Below are positions 27,590 through 36,028 of a DNA stretch of 64,000 bases, one piece after another. Source of the DNA: Paraburkholderia kururiensis. GTDB lineage: Bacteria; Pseudomonadota; Gammaproteobacteria; Burkholderiales; Burkholderiaceae. The notes beneath the pieces were generated by a model that worked only from the letters and a program-made list of their open reading frames with translations, was not told the DNA's origin and did not search any database. A program made the translations under genes and the position numbers. The stretch covers positions 3,410,001 through 3,474,000 of the forward strand of contig NZ_CP139965.1 of NCBI RefSeq assembly GCF_034424375.1, in the 5' to 3' direction. Every line of letters starts with the position of its first letter. Within the stretch, counting starts at the first letter, position 1.

Positions 27590-28909
27590 ATGAGCTACGT
27601 TGCAGAATCCTCTCCAGACTGCGGCAACAAAGCCGTGAAATGGATGGCGCTACAGATTACAGTCGTCGTACTCTGTACGGTTATGAATGCGCTAGATGGC
27701 ATGGACTTGCTGATTGTGTCCTACATCGCTCCCGCCATGGCCTCGGATTGGCATATCAGTCTTGCACAACTCGGCGTGGTGTTTTCGGCCGGCATGACCG
27801 GCATGGTCCTCGGTAGCATTGTGATCGCGCCGTTCGCTGATTCATGGGGGCGCCGGCCCATCATTCTGCTGGCGCTGGTGCTGATGACACTGGGTTCATT
27901 AGGTTCAGGCCTGACCCACGATCTCGCCATTTTCTCGGCAATGCGCGTCTTGACAGGTCTGGGCCTGGGAACGCTGCTGGCATCGGTCGGCGCACTGGTT
28001 GCCGAATACGCTCCGCCGGGCCGTCGCAGCCTGGTAGTTGGCATATTTCAGGCGGGTTACCCTGTCGGCGCAGTGCTGACGGGTGTCGCGGCCGTTTTCG
28101 CCATACCGGTGTTCGGATGGCAAACAACGATGCTCGGTGCAGCCATCATCACGCTCGTCCTGCTGCCTATCGTGTGGATCGCGCTGCCGGAATCAGTCGC
28201 ATTTCTCGAAGTGCGCCAACCGAAGAATGCACTTCACCGATCGAATGCCCTGCGTGCCCGGCTGGGTATGCAGCCGATCAGCGCACTGCCCCCGCGCAGT
28301 CAAAAAGGCAACCTGCCGAAGCCTCGCGATCTCTTCAGCGCGGAACTCTACAAGGGGACGATTGCGCTGTGGATGGCAACCTTTCTGAGCTATGGCGTAC
28401 TTTACTTCCTGATGAGTTGGATTCCCAAGATTTCGGTGATGGCTGGTCTGAGCCAATCCAACGCTATCTGGGCCGGCAGCCTGACGAACCTCGGCGGCGT
28501 CTTCGGCGATGTCGTCATCGGCTACCTTGCCATTCGCCGTGACATCGGCAAGCTGATTGCCCTGTTTTTCTTCGTCTGCTCGGGCATGATGATCTTGTTT
28601 GTTCAGCATATGTCTCTTGCCGCCACGCTTCTAGCTGCGTTCGGCATGGGCTTCACGCTGATGGGCGGCTTCAGCGGATTCTACTCGCTCGCGGCACTGA
28701 TCTATCCTGCGCGTCTCCGTAGTTCAGGTATCGGCTGGGCCAGTGGTTTCGGCCGCTTCGGCGCTGTTCTGGGGCCAATGGCCGGCGGCGCACTGCTTGC
28801 AGCAAACACTGCGCTGTCAACGACATTTGGCTACTTCGCGATTCCGCTCGTCATCTCCGGTGGCTTCGCTATGCTGGCAACCTTTTTGGGCCCAAAGGCT
28901 TCTGACTGA
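27590..28909 (+). CDS. MFS transporter, aromatic/organic acid:H+ symporter (AAHS) type
   Basis: The 439-residue protein has 12 predicted membrane segments. The loop 2-3 motif is ADSWGRRP (about 83-90), the first helix has the DGMD motif of the AAHS family (DG-x-D, residues 36-39), and a long central loop carries basic residues (about 205-245). AAHS members import aromatic and other organic acids with protons. Following the amidase/hydrolase operon, it is the likely uptake system for its substrate. GGGA upstream of the ATG serves as ribosome binding site. Confidence 0.88.
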   Translation: MSYVAESSPDCGNKAVKWMALQITVVVLCTVMNALDGMDLLIVSYIAPAMASDWHISLAQLGVVFSAGMTGMVLGSIVIAPFADSWGRRPIILLALVLMTLGSLGSGLTHDLAIFSAMRVLTGLGLGTLLASVGALVAEYAPPGRRSLVVGIFQAGYPVGAVLTGVAAVFAIPVFGWQTTMLGAAIITLVLLPIVWIALPESVAFLEVRQPKNALHRSNALRARLGMQPISALPPRSQKGNLPKPRDLFSAELYKGTIALWMATFLSYGVLYFLMSWIPKISVMAGLSQSNAIWAGSLTNLGGVFGDVVIGYLAIRRDIGKLIALFFFVCSGMMILFVQHMSLAATLLAAFGMGFTLMGGFSGFYSLAALIYPARLRSSGIGWASGFGRFGAVLGPMAGGALLAANTALSTTFGYFAIPLVISGGFAMLATFLGPKASD

Positions 28910-29029
28910 TCGCCAGATAAAACTGCCCGGGCGTCTGCCGAACGCTACGACGCCTCGATTGAGACCTGGTATCCTGGCGGGATGAAAACGACCGACCGCA
29001 AGGGGTATCCGACTGATGTGTCGGATGTC

Positions 29030-29609
29030 CGGGCTTGCCGCCCAGCTTCTCCTGCTCGAGGGCATTGACCAGTTCGATGGTGGAGAAGAAGCGCACGCGG
29101 CGGCGATGATGTTCGAGCGCCTGCACACCGATGGCCGTCGCCAGATGGGTCTTGCCCGTGCCGGGTCCACCCACCAGCACGATGTTGTGCGCCGAGTCGA
29201 TGAAGTCGCACTGGTACAGCTGGCGCACCAGTGCCTCGTCGGCATCGCTGCAGCTGAAGTCGAACCCGCCCATGTCGCGGTACGCCGGGAAGCGTGCCAC
29301 CTTCATCTGGTACGCGAGGGAACCCGTGAAGCCAAGCGCGCACAGATCCGCATGTATCTGCCTGAGCGTCCTGCGCTGCTTGCGCGGCCGGTTCGCCTCG
29401 GTCTTGAGCCAGCCTGCGAGCTTCGCGGCAAACCCGTCGAGTTTGCTGGGGCTGTGGCGCTCGGGATAGGCAGGCAGAACCGTGCCGGCCCGGATGTAAC
29501 GCCTGACCGTGTTTCTGGACACGCCCAGCCGTCTGGAAATCTCGCGCAACGGGACCTGATCGCGAAAGTACCAGCGTCGGATGATGCTCAATATAGCCAC
29601 GTCGATCAC
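29030..29609 (-). pseudogene. IS21-family remnant: IstA N-terminus fused to IstB middle part
   Basis: The frame starts as an IS21 IstA transposase: helix-turn-helix REISRRLGVSRNTVRRYIRAG, then RQIHADLCALGFTGS. After GFTGS it jumps in frame into the IstB helper ATPase: SLAYQMKVARFPAYRD, then Walker A GGPGTGKTHLAT and FFSTIELVNALEQEK. More than 1 kb of IS21, including the whole DDE domain, is missing between. The IstB part ends abruptly near 29030 and the open frame continues into unrelated sequence to 28869. It cannot transpose; any product would be a DNA-binding/ATPase fusion. Confidence 0.8.
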
Positions 29610-29973
29610 TCCGTTCCCCTGCCCGTTGCCGAGCAGGTCAGTGTTCTACGTGGGTCAATATTCGATGCAAATTACTGCCCTGGCCGGGTCAGGTTTCCGT
29701 GCATGTATGGACCCGACGCGCTTTGCAAGCTCTTGACGATGATTGGAAATGGTCTGCATGCATGTATCCGGCTTGCTTGTGGGCAGTTGCCGAAGCACGC
29801 CCGCAGCCTTGACGAGATCCGCGCATCCTTGTCCTGAGCAAATCAACGGCTCGAGCTACGTGGCCGGCACGGAAGACAGGTTTCAGGATGCTGGTTCTAC
29901 CGATTTCGTCATCATGTACTAGAGCTACGCAAACCTGCGCTGGGTGATGCCGGAATCTAAACCTGTACTGCGT
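29610..29973. other. IS border debris, no supported gene
   Basis: About 360 bases between the IS21 remnant and the IS110 transposase. The first part (about 29620-29700, with GGGTCAATATTCGATGC) probably contains the IS21 end. A 63-codon minus frame at 29655-29846 shows no family features. Confidence 0.4.
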
Positions 29974-30993
29974 TCATTGCACGGCTGGGTTGTACGATGC
30001 TTCAGTACTCAGCAGGACCTGAAGGATACGTGCGTTCTTGTTGGCCAGTGCTACTGCCGCACAGTTGTAGCCGCGTCGGGCGATCAGTTGCTGCAACCAT
30101 TGACTACGTCTGTCAGCTTTGCCAGACGCGTATTGCAAAACAGTTCTTGCACCGTGAATCAGAAGAGTTCGCAAATAGGTATCGCCGCGCTTGCTGATGC
30201 CCTGCAACCGGGCCTTGCCCCCCGAGGAATATTGACGGGGCACTAGCCCGAGCCACGCTGCAAGGTGACGCCCGTTGGAAAACTGTTTGGCATCGCCGAT
30301 AGCGCCAACAACGGCGCTCGCAGTTAATGGACCGATACCCTCGACCGCGGTAATCTTGCGGCACAATGCCGAGTTCTTTACGAAGTCTTTTATCGCCACT
30401 TCCAGCCATTGAATCCGAGCTTCCAGCGCCTGCAGGTGCTGCAGCATGTCGGTAAGCAGCGCCTGGCAGAAAGTCGTCAGTTCGGAGCTCTCGTTACTCA
30501 ATAAGGTCGGGATGGTTCGTTTGAAAGCCTGCACCGAGCGCGCGACGATCAGGCCGCGCTCGGCCAGCAGTCCTCTGATCTGGTTGATAACTGCCGTGCG
30601 CTGGCGCACCAGGACGGCACGCATTCGATGCACGGCCTGGATGTCTTCCTGCTCGACCGATTTAACGCTAACGAAGCGCATCGACGGACGTGAGGCTGCT
30701 TCGGCGATTGCCTCCGCATCGTTGCGGTCGTTCTTGTTTGTCTTCACGAACGGCGTTACATATTGAGGACTTAACAGGCGAACCTCGATACCCATGCCGG
30801 TAAAGCGACGTGCCCAATGATGGGCTGAACTGCAAGCCTCCATTGCTATGACTCGCGGGCGAAGCTTTTGAACCGTCTCGATCAATGCTCCACGCCCGAC
30901 CTTGGATCGATGCACCGCGCGCCCGCTACGTTCAGCACCGTGAAGCTGGAAGACGTGCTTGGCAAGATCAATGCCGAGAATATCGATTTCCAT
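29974..30993 (-). CDS. IS110-family transposase (DEDD type)
   Basis: The 339-residue transposase is complete. The N-terminal RuvC-like DEDD domain shows IDLAKHVFQLH with the first Asp, AMEACSSAHHW with the Glu, and KNDRNDAEAI with the later Asps. The C-terminal transposase_20 domain has the conserved serine region (VEGIGPLTASAVV, GLVPRQYSSGGKARLQGISKRGD). IS110 elements lack clear terminal repeats and use a bridge RNA from their non-coding ends, so borders cannot be set by eye; the flanks 29880-29973 and 30994-31080 are the candidates for that RNA. Confidence 0.93.
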   Translation of the reverse strand: MEIDILGIDLAKHVFQLHGAERSGRAVHRSKVGRGALIETVQKLRPRVIAMEACSSAHHWARRFTGMGIEVRLLSPQYVTPFVKTNKNDRNDAEAIAEAASRPSMRFVSVKSVEQEDIQAVHRMRAVLVRQRTAVINQIRGLLAERGLIVARSVQAFKRTIPTLLSNESSELTTFCQALLTDMLQHLQALEARIQWLEVAIKDFVKNSALCRKITAVEGIGPLTASAVVGAIGDAKQFSNGRHLAAWLGLVPRQYSSGGKARLQGISKRGDTYLRTLLIHGARTVLQYASGKADRRSQWLQQLIARRGYNCAAVALANKNARILQVLLSTEASYNPAVQ

Positions 30994-31126
30994 GATGAAC
31001 CTCCCGATGTGGTCCCGTTAAGAGGACATTCAGCAGTATCGCGCTTCCCCGAAGGGGCGTCGGGTCCATCTCAGTAAATCAACAGTGGGGCCGGCCCTGC
31101 TCTCGCCGGTCCAGTTGATAAATGGC

Positions 31127-31498
31127 TCAGGCCTCGTTGTGGCAAACCACTTCGATGTTGTGTCCGTCAGGAGCAGTGACACAAGCGGCGTAGTAGTTCG
31201 CGTGGTAGTGCGGTCGCAGACCTGGTGCGCCGTTGTCTTTGCCACCCGCCGCGAGAGCTGCTTGATAGAAGGCGTCGACTTGCTCGCGATTTTCAGCCGT
31301 GAACACCAAATGAAGATGCGCTGGCGTCTGCCCGGTCTGGTACAGGCGTAATGAAATCTTGCTCTGTGGGCGAAGCTCAAAACCATACGTCGCCGGGCCG
31401 TCCGGGACAACCGCTACACCGAGCGGTTCGAGTGCCTTCAGGAAGAACGCTTTGCTCGCTTCGTAGCCGCTGGCTCCGAATTTCATGTGGTCGGACAT
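31127..31498 (-). CDS. VOC/glyoxalase-fold protein
   Basis: The 123-residue single-domain vicinal-oxygen-chelate protein starts MSDHMKFGASGYEASKAFFLKALE and has HLHLVFTAENREQVDAFY. It ends YYAACVTAPDGHNIEVVCH, the usual end of small glyoxalase/bleomycin-resistance-like proteins. Histidine and glutamate near the ends can form a metal site. It forms dimers in the cytoplasm; the substrate is unknown. The start at 31498 is set by homologous length; the longer frame to 31639 is unlikely. Confidence 0.85.
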   Translation of the reverse strand: MSDHMKFGASGYEASKAFFLKALEPLGVAVVPDGPATYGFELRPQSKISLRLYQTGQTPAHLHLVFTAENREQVDAFYQAALAAGGKDNGAPGLRPHYHANYYAACVTAPDGHNIEVVCHNEA

Positions 31499-31791
31499 GA
31501 GTTTTCCTGAAGTGTGAGGCGGGTGCGAACCCAAAGATGATTTAGAACCCGTGCCGCCACACCTGAACACGGCAGCAGTCGGCATATGGGCATCCGCACT
31601 GAACTCGAGTTGCTCCAGGCACGCAGACATGGGCAACACGATGATCTACCCCCGTGCTGAAGGTTGGTGACGGCGTGCCAAGCCCACTCGTTGCATCGAA
31701 TGAGGCAATAGGCAAAGCGAACCGTGGCGAGAAGCCACAATTCGCCCGCTTCGCAAATTCGAAACCGGTCGAGCGAGATCATCAAACGTCG

Positions 31792-32262
31792 TCACCACCA
31801 CTCCCGCCGTTTGAGCACAGTCTTCCGGTAGTAATCGACGTTCGCACACTGCTTGAACATGACGGCCGAGACGATCCACAGGAAGCCATCGACGGGCACG
31901 TTCAGCACGTCCCCCGCCATGCCGAGAATTGCATCGATGACAAGCGCCAGGAGCGACAGCGTGATGGCCTTACGCCACATCCCGAGATACACGTAATAGA
32001 ACGGCCCGAACACGAACGCCCACAGGTTGGACGTGATCAGCCGCTTCTCCCTGCGTGTCAGCTCCTTAGCGTTCGGCCAGCGCCACCAGCGGACGCCCTC
32101 GCCGCCCGCCTTCCCGATGGCGGCAAAGCGTCGACGCCATTTTTCCGGGAGTCCCGGAAGGGCATCGGATGGAGCGACCTGTCCGGTCGCCGGATTACCA
32201 CAGCCGTTACAGAAAGACGCATCCGCGCCAAGCTGCGCGCCGCATTGCTCGCAAAATGCCAT
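31792..32262 (-). CDS. Zinc-ribbon DUF2628 membrane protein
   Basis: The 156-residue protein begins with a zinc ribbon (FCEQCGAQL...FCNGCGNP, two CxxC pairs). A linker follows, then a DUF2628-type domain with RREKRLITSNLWAFVFGPFYY and two to three hydrophobic segments (about 83-103, 105-125 and 127-140). DUF2628 proteins are small inner-membrane proteins of unknown role. The zinc ribbon would face the cytoplasm. It stands 69 bases upstream of the VOC gene region's debris and shows no operon partner. Confidence 0.8.
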   Translation of the reverse strand: MAFCEQCGAQLGADASFCNGCGNPATGQVAPSDALPGLPEKWRRRFAAIGKAGGEGVRWWRWPNAKELTRREKRLITSNLWAFVFGPFYYVYLGMWRKAITLSLLALVIDAILGMAGDVLNVPVDGFLWIVSAVMFKQCANVDYYRKTVLKRREWW

Positions 32263-32331
32263 GACGGTGATTTCCAGTTGAAGTTAGCGCGCCGCCGGAC
32301 GGCGACGCTCAAGAAAATGAAGAGGTAGGGA

Positions 32332-33453
32332 TCAGCGCGCGAGCGTCAGGCGGCAGGCCCGAACCTCATCGCGATGCCAGTCGGAGATCGTGCCGCGGGC
32401 CTCGTATACCGTTGCGCCGGTGCTGCCGCCGAAGCGGCCCATGAAATCGACGTACCACGGGCGATCTGCGCCGGTTGCCTGACCCGCGCCGCTGAGGGGC
32501 AGCGACCGGTCCGGAAGAACGTTGCCCGCCAGCATTTCGCGGAACGGCGGGCCGTCGCCTGTCGATTGCCGCACCAGCGTCGCCGCTCCGTTGTGGACGG
32601 TCATCGTGACCTGTGTCGTCCACGCATCCGGGTTCGTTACCGAGCCCAGGCCGATATATGGCCCGCATTGATAGGTGCCGCGCCAGTCGCCCTCAAGGTC
32701 CGGCATATCAGGCGAATACGCAGAAGCACGGGAGGCGGGCGAAACCGCCGAAGCTGCATCAACGGCCGGCGGCGGATTCGGAACGGAAGCAGCTACCGCG
32801 ACGGTCGAGCCGCCATTGGGCGCCGCGATGGCGTTTGCTACTGCCGCGGTAGCTGCGACGTTCCCGTTACCGACGTCACCACGTGCTCCGGATGCGGTAC
32901 CGGTGGCGTCGGCGTCACTGCCGGGCTGTGCGGCCGGCGTGGAATCGGCGATCGGGGAGAACTGGTCGTACGTCGCCGGATCGCGGGGATTGGGCGGCGC
33001 AGTATTCAAATGCCAGCCCTGCTCGCTACGCACAAAGATCCTGTCGCCGCTTCCCTGGTAGCTGCGAGACACCGGCTGCTGCTGGCTGGCAATCGTGGCA
33101 AGCGGAAACACACCATAGAAGCATGGGTCGCTGGTGTCTCCGAACATCGCCGCCGCAATGTGCGTGGCATCTTCCCCTGAAACGTGCGCACCATGACCGG
33201 TCAGTGCGTCTGGATCCTTCACGGTCAGAACGAACGAGTAGGAAACCTCGTAGCCGTCAGGATTCGGCGCGCCATCAATCCGGCGAACGTTGCCGAGCGT
33301 CCAGAGAGGACATTCGCCGTACCTCGCCTGAAGCGCGCTTTTGACATCCTCGAGGTCAGGCCTTGAATGACGGTCACAGCCGCCGAGAAGCGCGCCGGCC
33401 ACGATGGCCGGCACAACAATGTGCAGTCCCTTCAATGATCTGTTGGAGTTCAT
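32332..33453 (-). CDS. Predicted lipoprotein, unknown function
   Basis: The 373-residue protein has a lipobox (VPAIVAGALLGGC, Cys26), so it is a likely lipoprotein. The N-terminal domain (about 30-140) has YGECPLWTLGNV and a conserved-looking VSYSFVLTVKD strand. The middle (about 170-235) is an Ala/Pro/Ser-rich linker. A C-terminal domain starts at LEGDWRGTYQCGPY and ends ACRLTLAR, resembling small beta-rich domains found in periplasmic lipoproteins. No family is recognised. It lies 70 bases upstream of the zinc-ribbon gene. Confidence 0.65.
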   Translation of the reverse strand: MNSNRSLKGLHIVVPAIVAGALLGGCDRHSRPDLEDVKSALQARYGECPLWTLGNVRRIDGAPNPDGYEVSYSFVLTVKDPDALTGHGAHVSGEDATHIAAAMFGDTSDPCFYGVFPLATIASQQQPVSRSYQGSGDRIFVRSEQGWHLNTAPPNPRDPATYDQFSPIADSTPAAQPGSDADATGTASGARGDVGNGNVAATAAVANAIAAPNGGSTVAVAASVPNPPPAVDAASAVSPASRASAYSPDMPDLEGDWRGTYQCGPYIGLGSVTNPDAWTTQVTMTVHNGAATLVRQSTGDGPPFREMLAGNVLPDRSLPLSGAGQATGADRPWYVDFMGRFGGSTGATVYEARGTISDWHRDEVRACRLTLAR

Positions 33454-33548
33454 GTTCCTGTAGATGGGTTAATGCAGCCCCGGGCGACGGGCACCGTCCG
33501 GCATGCGTTCACGCTCGCCGTTGCGGTGGCGTTTCGCCGCCGACCCGG

Positions 33549-33887
33549 CTACTGCGTGTTGAGCGCTTTCATGCACGCCACAAACACCGGCACACCAATG
33601 AGGCCGTTGCGTCGCAGGGCAATCAGGCGCTCCCTGCGAACGTCGACCGGATACGAGGCATCGCCGACGATCTTCCATACCGAATCGACCAGCAACCGCC
33701 AGACAACCCGCCGACAGGCCAGGTAGGCGGCGATTGCCAACGGTCCCGTACCAGCACATACGAACGACCAGCCCACAGCTGACAGCCCGACGCGATGCAC
33801 CGACAGCCGGCGCATGTCCGATATCACTGCAGCAGCTATCCCCGTGGCCATCAGCAGCCAGATCATTGCCAGCGTCAGCATACTCAT
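33549..33887 (-). CDS. Small predicted membrane protein
   Basis: The 112-residue protein has an N-terminal hydrophobic helix (about 3-23) and a second one (about 33-60), followed by a basic C-terminal part ending in MKALNTQ. No family is recognised. It is divergent from the XRE regulator gene, with 53 bases between the starts, so the regulator could control it. Confidence 0.5.
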   Translation of the reverse strand: MSMLTLAMIWLLMATGIAAAVISDMRRLSVHRVGLSAVGWSFVCAGTGPLAIAAYLACRRVVWRLLVDSVWKIVGDASYPVDVRRERLIALRRNGLIGVPVFVACMKALNTQ

Positions 33888-33940
33888 AATATGTTACATC
33901 CTCATATGGGATATTATATATGCGGATCTAGAATCCGGCC
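33888..33940. promoter_or_regulatory. AT-rich divergent promoter region
   Basis: ATAATATGTTACATCCTCATATGGGATATTATATATG lies between the two divergent starts. ATAATAT near 33894 and ATATTATATA near 33911 form loosely inverted AT-rich elements that could serve as -10 boxes for both directions and as operator for the XRE protein. Confidence 0.4.
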
Positions 33941-34198
33941 ATGGCACATCCCATTCACGATCCCCGCAACCAGCGCATCGCGGCCCTCCTCGCGGACCTC
34001 CGCAAGCGCCGCGGGCTGCTTCAGGAAGACGTTGCGGAACGCCTCCATCGCCCGCAATCGTTCGTGTCGAAATACGAAAGCGGAATGCGCCGTGTCGACC
34101 TCGTCGAACTGCTCGATATTCTCGGTGCGCTCGAAACCGATCCGCACGAATTCATCGACCAGGTTCTCGCCGGGCCAATCAGGTCGCTGCCCCGCTGA
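33941..34198 (+). CDS. XRE-family HTH transcriptional regulator
   Basis: The 85-residue protein is a single Cro/CI-type helix-turn-helix domain: RIAALLADLRKRRGLLQEDVAERL, the recognition helix region RPQSFVSKYESGMRRVDLVELLDI, then an ALETDPHEF helix. It has no sensor domain. Such small regulators usually repress themselves and a neighbour; the AT-rich divergent region upstream is the likely target. Confidence 0.85.
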   Translation: MAHPIHDPRNQRIAALLADLRKRRGLLQEDVAERLHRPQSFVSKYESGMRRVDLVELLDILGALETDPHEFIDQVLAGPIRSLPR

Positions 34199-34289
34199 TC
34201 CCGGTCGCTGCGTTGCCGCGGTGTAGTGCCGGGTTCCACAATATCGCCACGGCGTGTGGCAATACTGTCCGTCGGTATCCGGCAATGCC

Positions 34290-34799
34290 TTACCGTGGTG
34301 GGGGCGGACCGCTTCCCGGCTGTGCGGCGCGCACCTCCAGGAACCAATGGACGGGCGGCAGGCGGGTTCGCACGTAATCGTGCGGCTCGATCCAGTACGC
34401 CGGATCAATCACGTACGTCACGGTGACCTTCGGGTCGTGGCTTGCGCGGGCGCGATGGAAAATGACATGCCGGCCGAGGTTGGTGCGCTCATCGTAGTCG
34501 ACAAGCGCAATGGCCAGATCGGGTATGTCAGCAAGCACCGTCGGCTCTTCATACATGCCTGTTTCGTACCCGAAGTGCCCGAGCAGCTTCGCAATCAGTT
34601 CGCCGGTAATCCAGTACGGGCCATGCACAGGGTGATGAAACCGCCCGATGGCAACGTTGCGCACAGCATCGAGCGTAGTACCGCAGATCATGGCAATCAC
34701 CGCGAAGGAACAGTCGAAGTCGCCGCTTTGCTCCACCCGAGTGAACGCCGGTGCGAAGCCGGCACCGATCATGGTGACGGTAGTGGGAATGGCCGGCAT
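34290..34799 (-). CDS. C39-peptidase-like (papain fold) protein, catalytic residues intact
   Basis: The 169-residue protein shows a C39-type catalytic set. Gln24 and Cys30 are in QSGDFDCSFAVIAM, His111 is in GRHVIFH, and Asp132 is in YVIDP. C39 peptidases cut double-glycine leaders, but the fold also occurs in free-standing enzymes and toxins. There is no signal peptide and no transporter nearby. It aligns without gaps to the protein at 35258-35767 from residue 24 to about 140. The gene is separated by three bases from the one before it, so it is translationally coupled. Confidence 0.55.
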   Translation of the reverse strand: MPAIPTTVTMIGAGFAPAFTRVEQSGDFDCSFAVIAMICGTTLDAVRNVAIGRFHHPVHGPYWITGELIAKLLGHFGYETGMYEEPTVLADIPDLAIALVDYDERTNLGRHVIFHRARASHDPKVTVTYVIDPAYWIEPHDYVRTRLPPVHWFLEVRAAQPGSGPPPPR

Positions 34800-34802
34800 G
34801 GA

Positions 34803-35135
34803 TCAATACTCCGACGGGAACAGCAGGGTCGTCACCGAACGGTCCGCTTCGGAGATGATCCATACGCGCCTGCCCGCGACTTCGTACGACGACAGGATGC
34901 GCGCACCACACTTCACGGCCTGCTCGTTGGCAAGCGCGTCTTCGGGCGGCACGTCGCCCCAGTCGCCGCGCACATGGCGTCGCAGATAGGGATCGGCCTG
35001 AATGCCGTGGCGTTCGAGGTGTTTCAGTACGCCTCGCGTCGCGACGACGCGGCCCACAGCGAAAAGCGGCGCCGGCGGTTGCAGCGAACGGCATGGAACG
35101 GGTTCGGGTCCTGCGCTCGTATCTTCGATACTCAT
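34803..35135 (-). CDS. Conserved small protein of the type often carried on plasmids
   Basis: The 110-residue protein starts at ATG 35135 with AGGAGG at ideal spacing. It follows the pattern GRVVATRGVLKHLERHG...DWGDV...LANEQAVKCGARILSSY...VWIISEADRSVTTLLFPSEY, which I know from a widespread group of short proteins on plasmids and integrated elements, sometimes loosely annotated as restriction-related. The function is unknown. Its presence marks this stretch as mobile-derived. It lies between the two C39-like paralogs. Confidence 0.7.
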   Translation of the reverse strand: MSIEDTSAGPEPVPCRSLQPPAPLFAVGRVVATRGVLKHLERHGIQADPYLRRHVRGDWGDVPPEDALANEQAVKCGARILSSYEVAGRRVWIISEADRSVTTLLFPSEY

Positions 35136-35191
35136 CAAAACCTCCTTCAGTGGGGGTCACCGGCAACGGCCGGCGGCCCGTAAACGCGAAA

Positions 35192-35216
35192 GGGCCAGTG
35201 CTGCTGGCACTGGCCC
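35192..35216 (-). terminator. Rho-independent terminator
   Basis: A 10-bp perfect stem GGGCCAGTGC/GCACTGGCCC with a 5-base loop, followed on the minus strand by TTTCGCGTTT. It lies 42 bases after the stop of the 35258-35767 gene and ends its transcript before the next gene. Confidence 0.7.
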
Positions 35217-35257
35217 CTGACGCTGGCGCGTCGGGAATTTCGTCGGCGGTGGCGGCA

Positions 35258-35767
35258 CTACTTGCCCGCCGCTCCCTTGCCGCCCATGGCATGGATGCCG
35301 ATCACCCAGTGACCGGCGATGGACTTGAAGTTGGTGCGGACGCGGTCGGCCGGTTTGCACCACGGCGCGGGATCCAGTGCGTACTCGATTGATGTCCCCG
35401 GGGCATGCGAGGCCTTGCCGCGATGAAAAAGGATGTGTCGCCCCATCTCCATATCGTCGTTGTAGTCCACGAGAATCAGCGCGACGTCGGGAATATCGGA
35501 TACGCGGGAAACCTCCTTGTACACGGTGGCAACAAAGCCCAGCTGCGCCAGGAGTGCCGCGATATGACTCTCCCCGAGGTAGTACGGCCCTCGCGCGGGA
35601 TGTTTCGTCTTGGCGATGGCAATCTCCCTCACCTCCTCGATCTTCTTGCCCGAGAGCATCGCGGCGCATGCGAAGACGTCATCGAAATCGCTGGTCTGCG
35701 CCACGAACGGAAATGCGGGCGTGAAGGTCGTCGGGGTGCTCTCGACTCCGGTTGGAAGGACAGGCAT
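35258..35767 (-). CDS. C39-peptidase-like paralog lacking the catalytic cysteine
   Basis: The 169-residue paralog of the product of 34290-34799 has equal length and the same key positions: Gln24, His111 in GRHILFH, and Asp132 in ALDP. Position 30, the nucleophile Cys of the paralog, is Asp here (TSDFDDVFACAAM). A cysteine occurs at 34, which is out of register. This looks like a pseudo-enzyme, perhaps a partner or inhibitor of the intact copy. AGGAGCTGATCC precedes the ATG. It is the first gene of the group and has its own terminator. Confidence 0.55.
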   Translation of the reverse strand: MPVLPTGVESTPTTFTPAFPFVAQTSDFDDVFACAAMLSGKKIEEVREIAIAKTKHPARGPYYLGESHIAALLAQLGFVATVYKEVSRVSDIPDVALILVDYNDDMEMGRHILFHRGKASHAPGTSIEYALDPAPWCKPADRVRTNFKSIAGHWVIGIHAMGGKGAAGK

Positions 35768-36028
35768 GGATCAGCTCCTGAAAACGCGAAAAAGAAGCGC
35801 GCGGCTACGCCTGCCTGGCGGCATCGGGCAGATCGGAAGGAGAAAAGTGAGGCGGGAATCCGGCAAATTTCCTGCGGATTCGCTCAGGCATGCGCTGCGG
35901 CGCGAGCGGCGAGCCGAAAACCGGTGTGTGAGCGGTTTTTCAGCCGTATCGCCATTTTATCAGGGCCAAATCATGGCCTCAACGGCCAAATAACTTTGCG
36001 CAGGCACGCAAAACCCCGCGAAATATCC

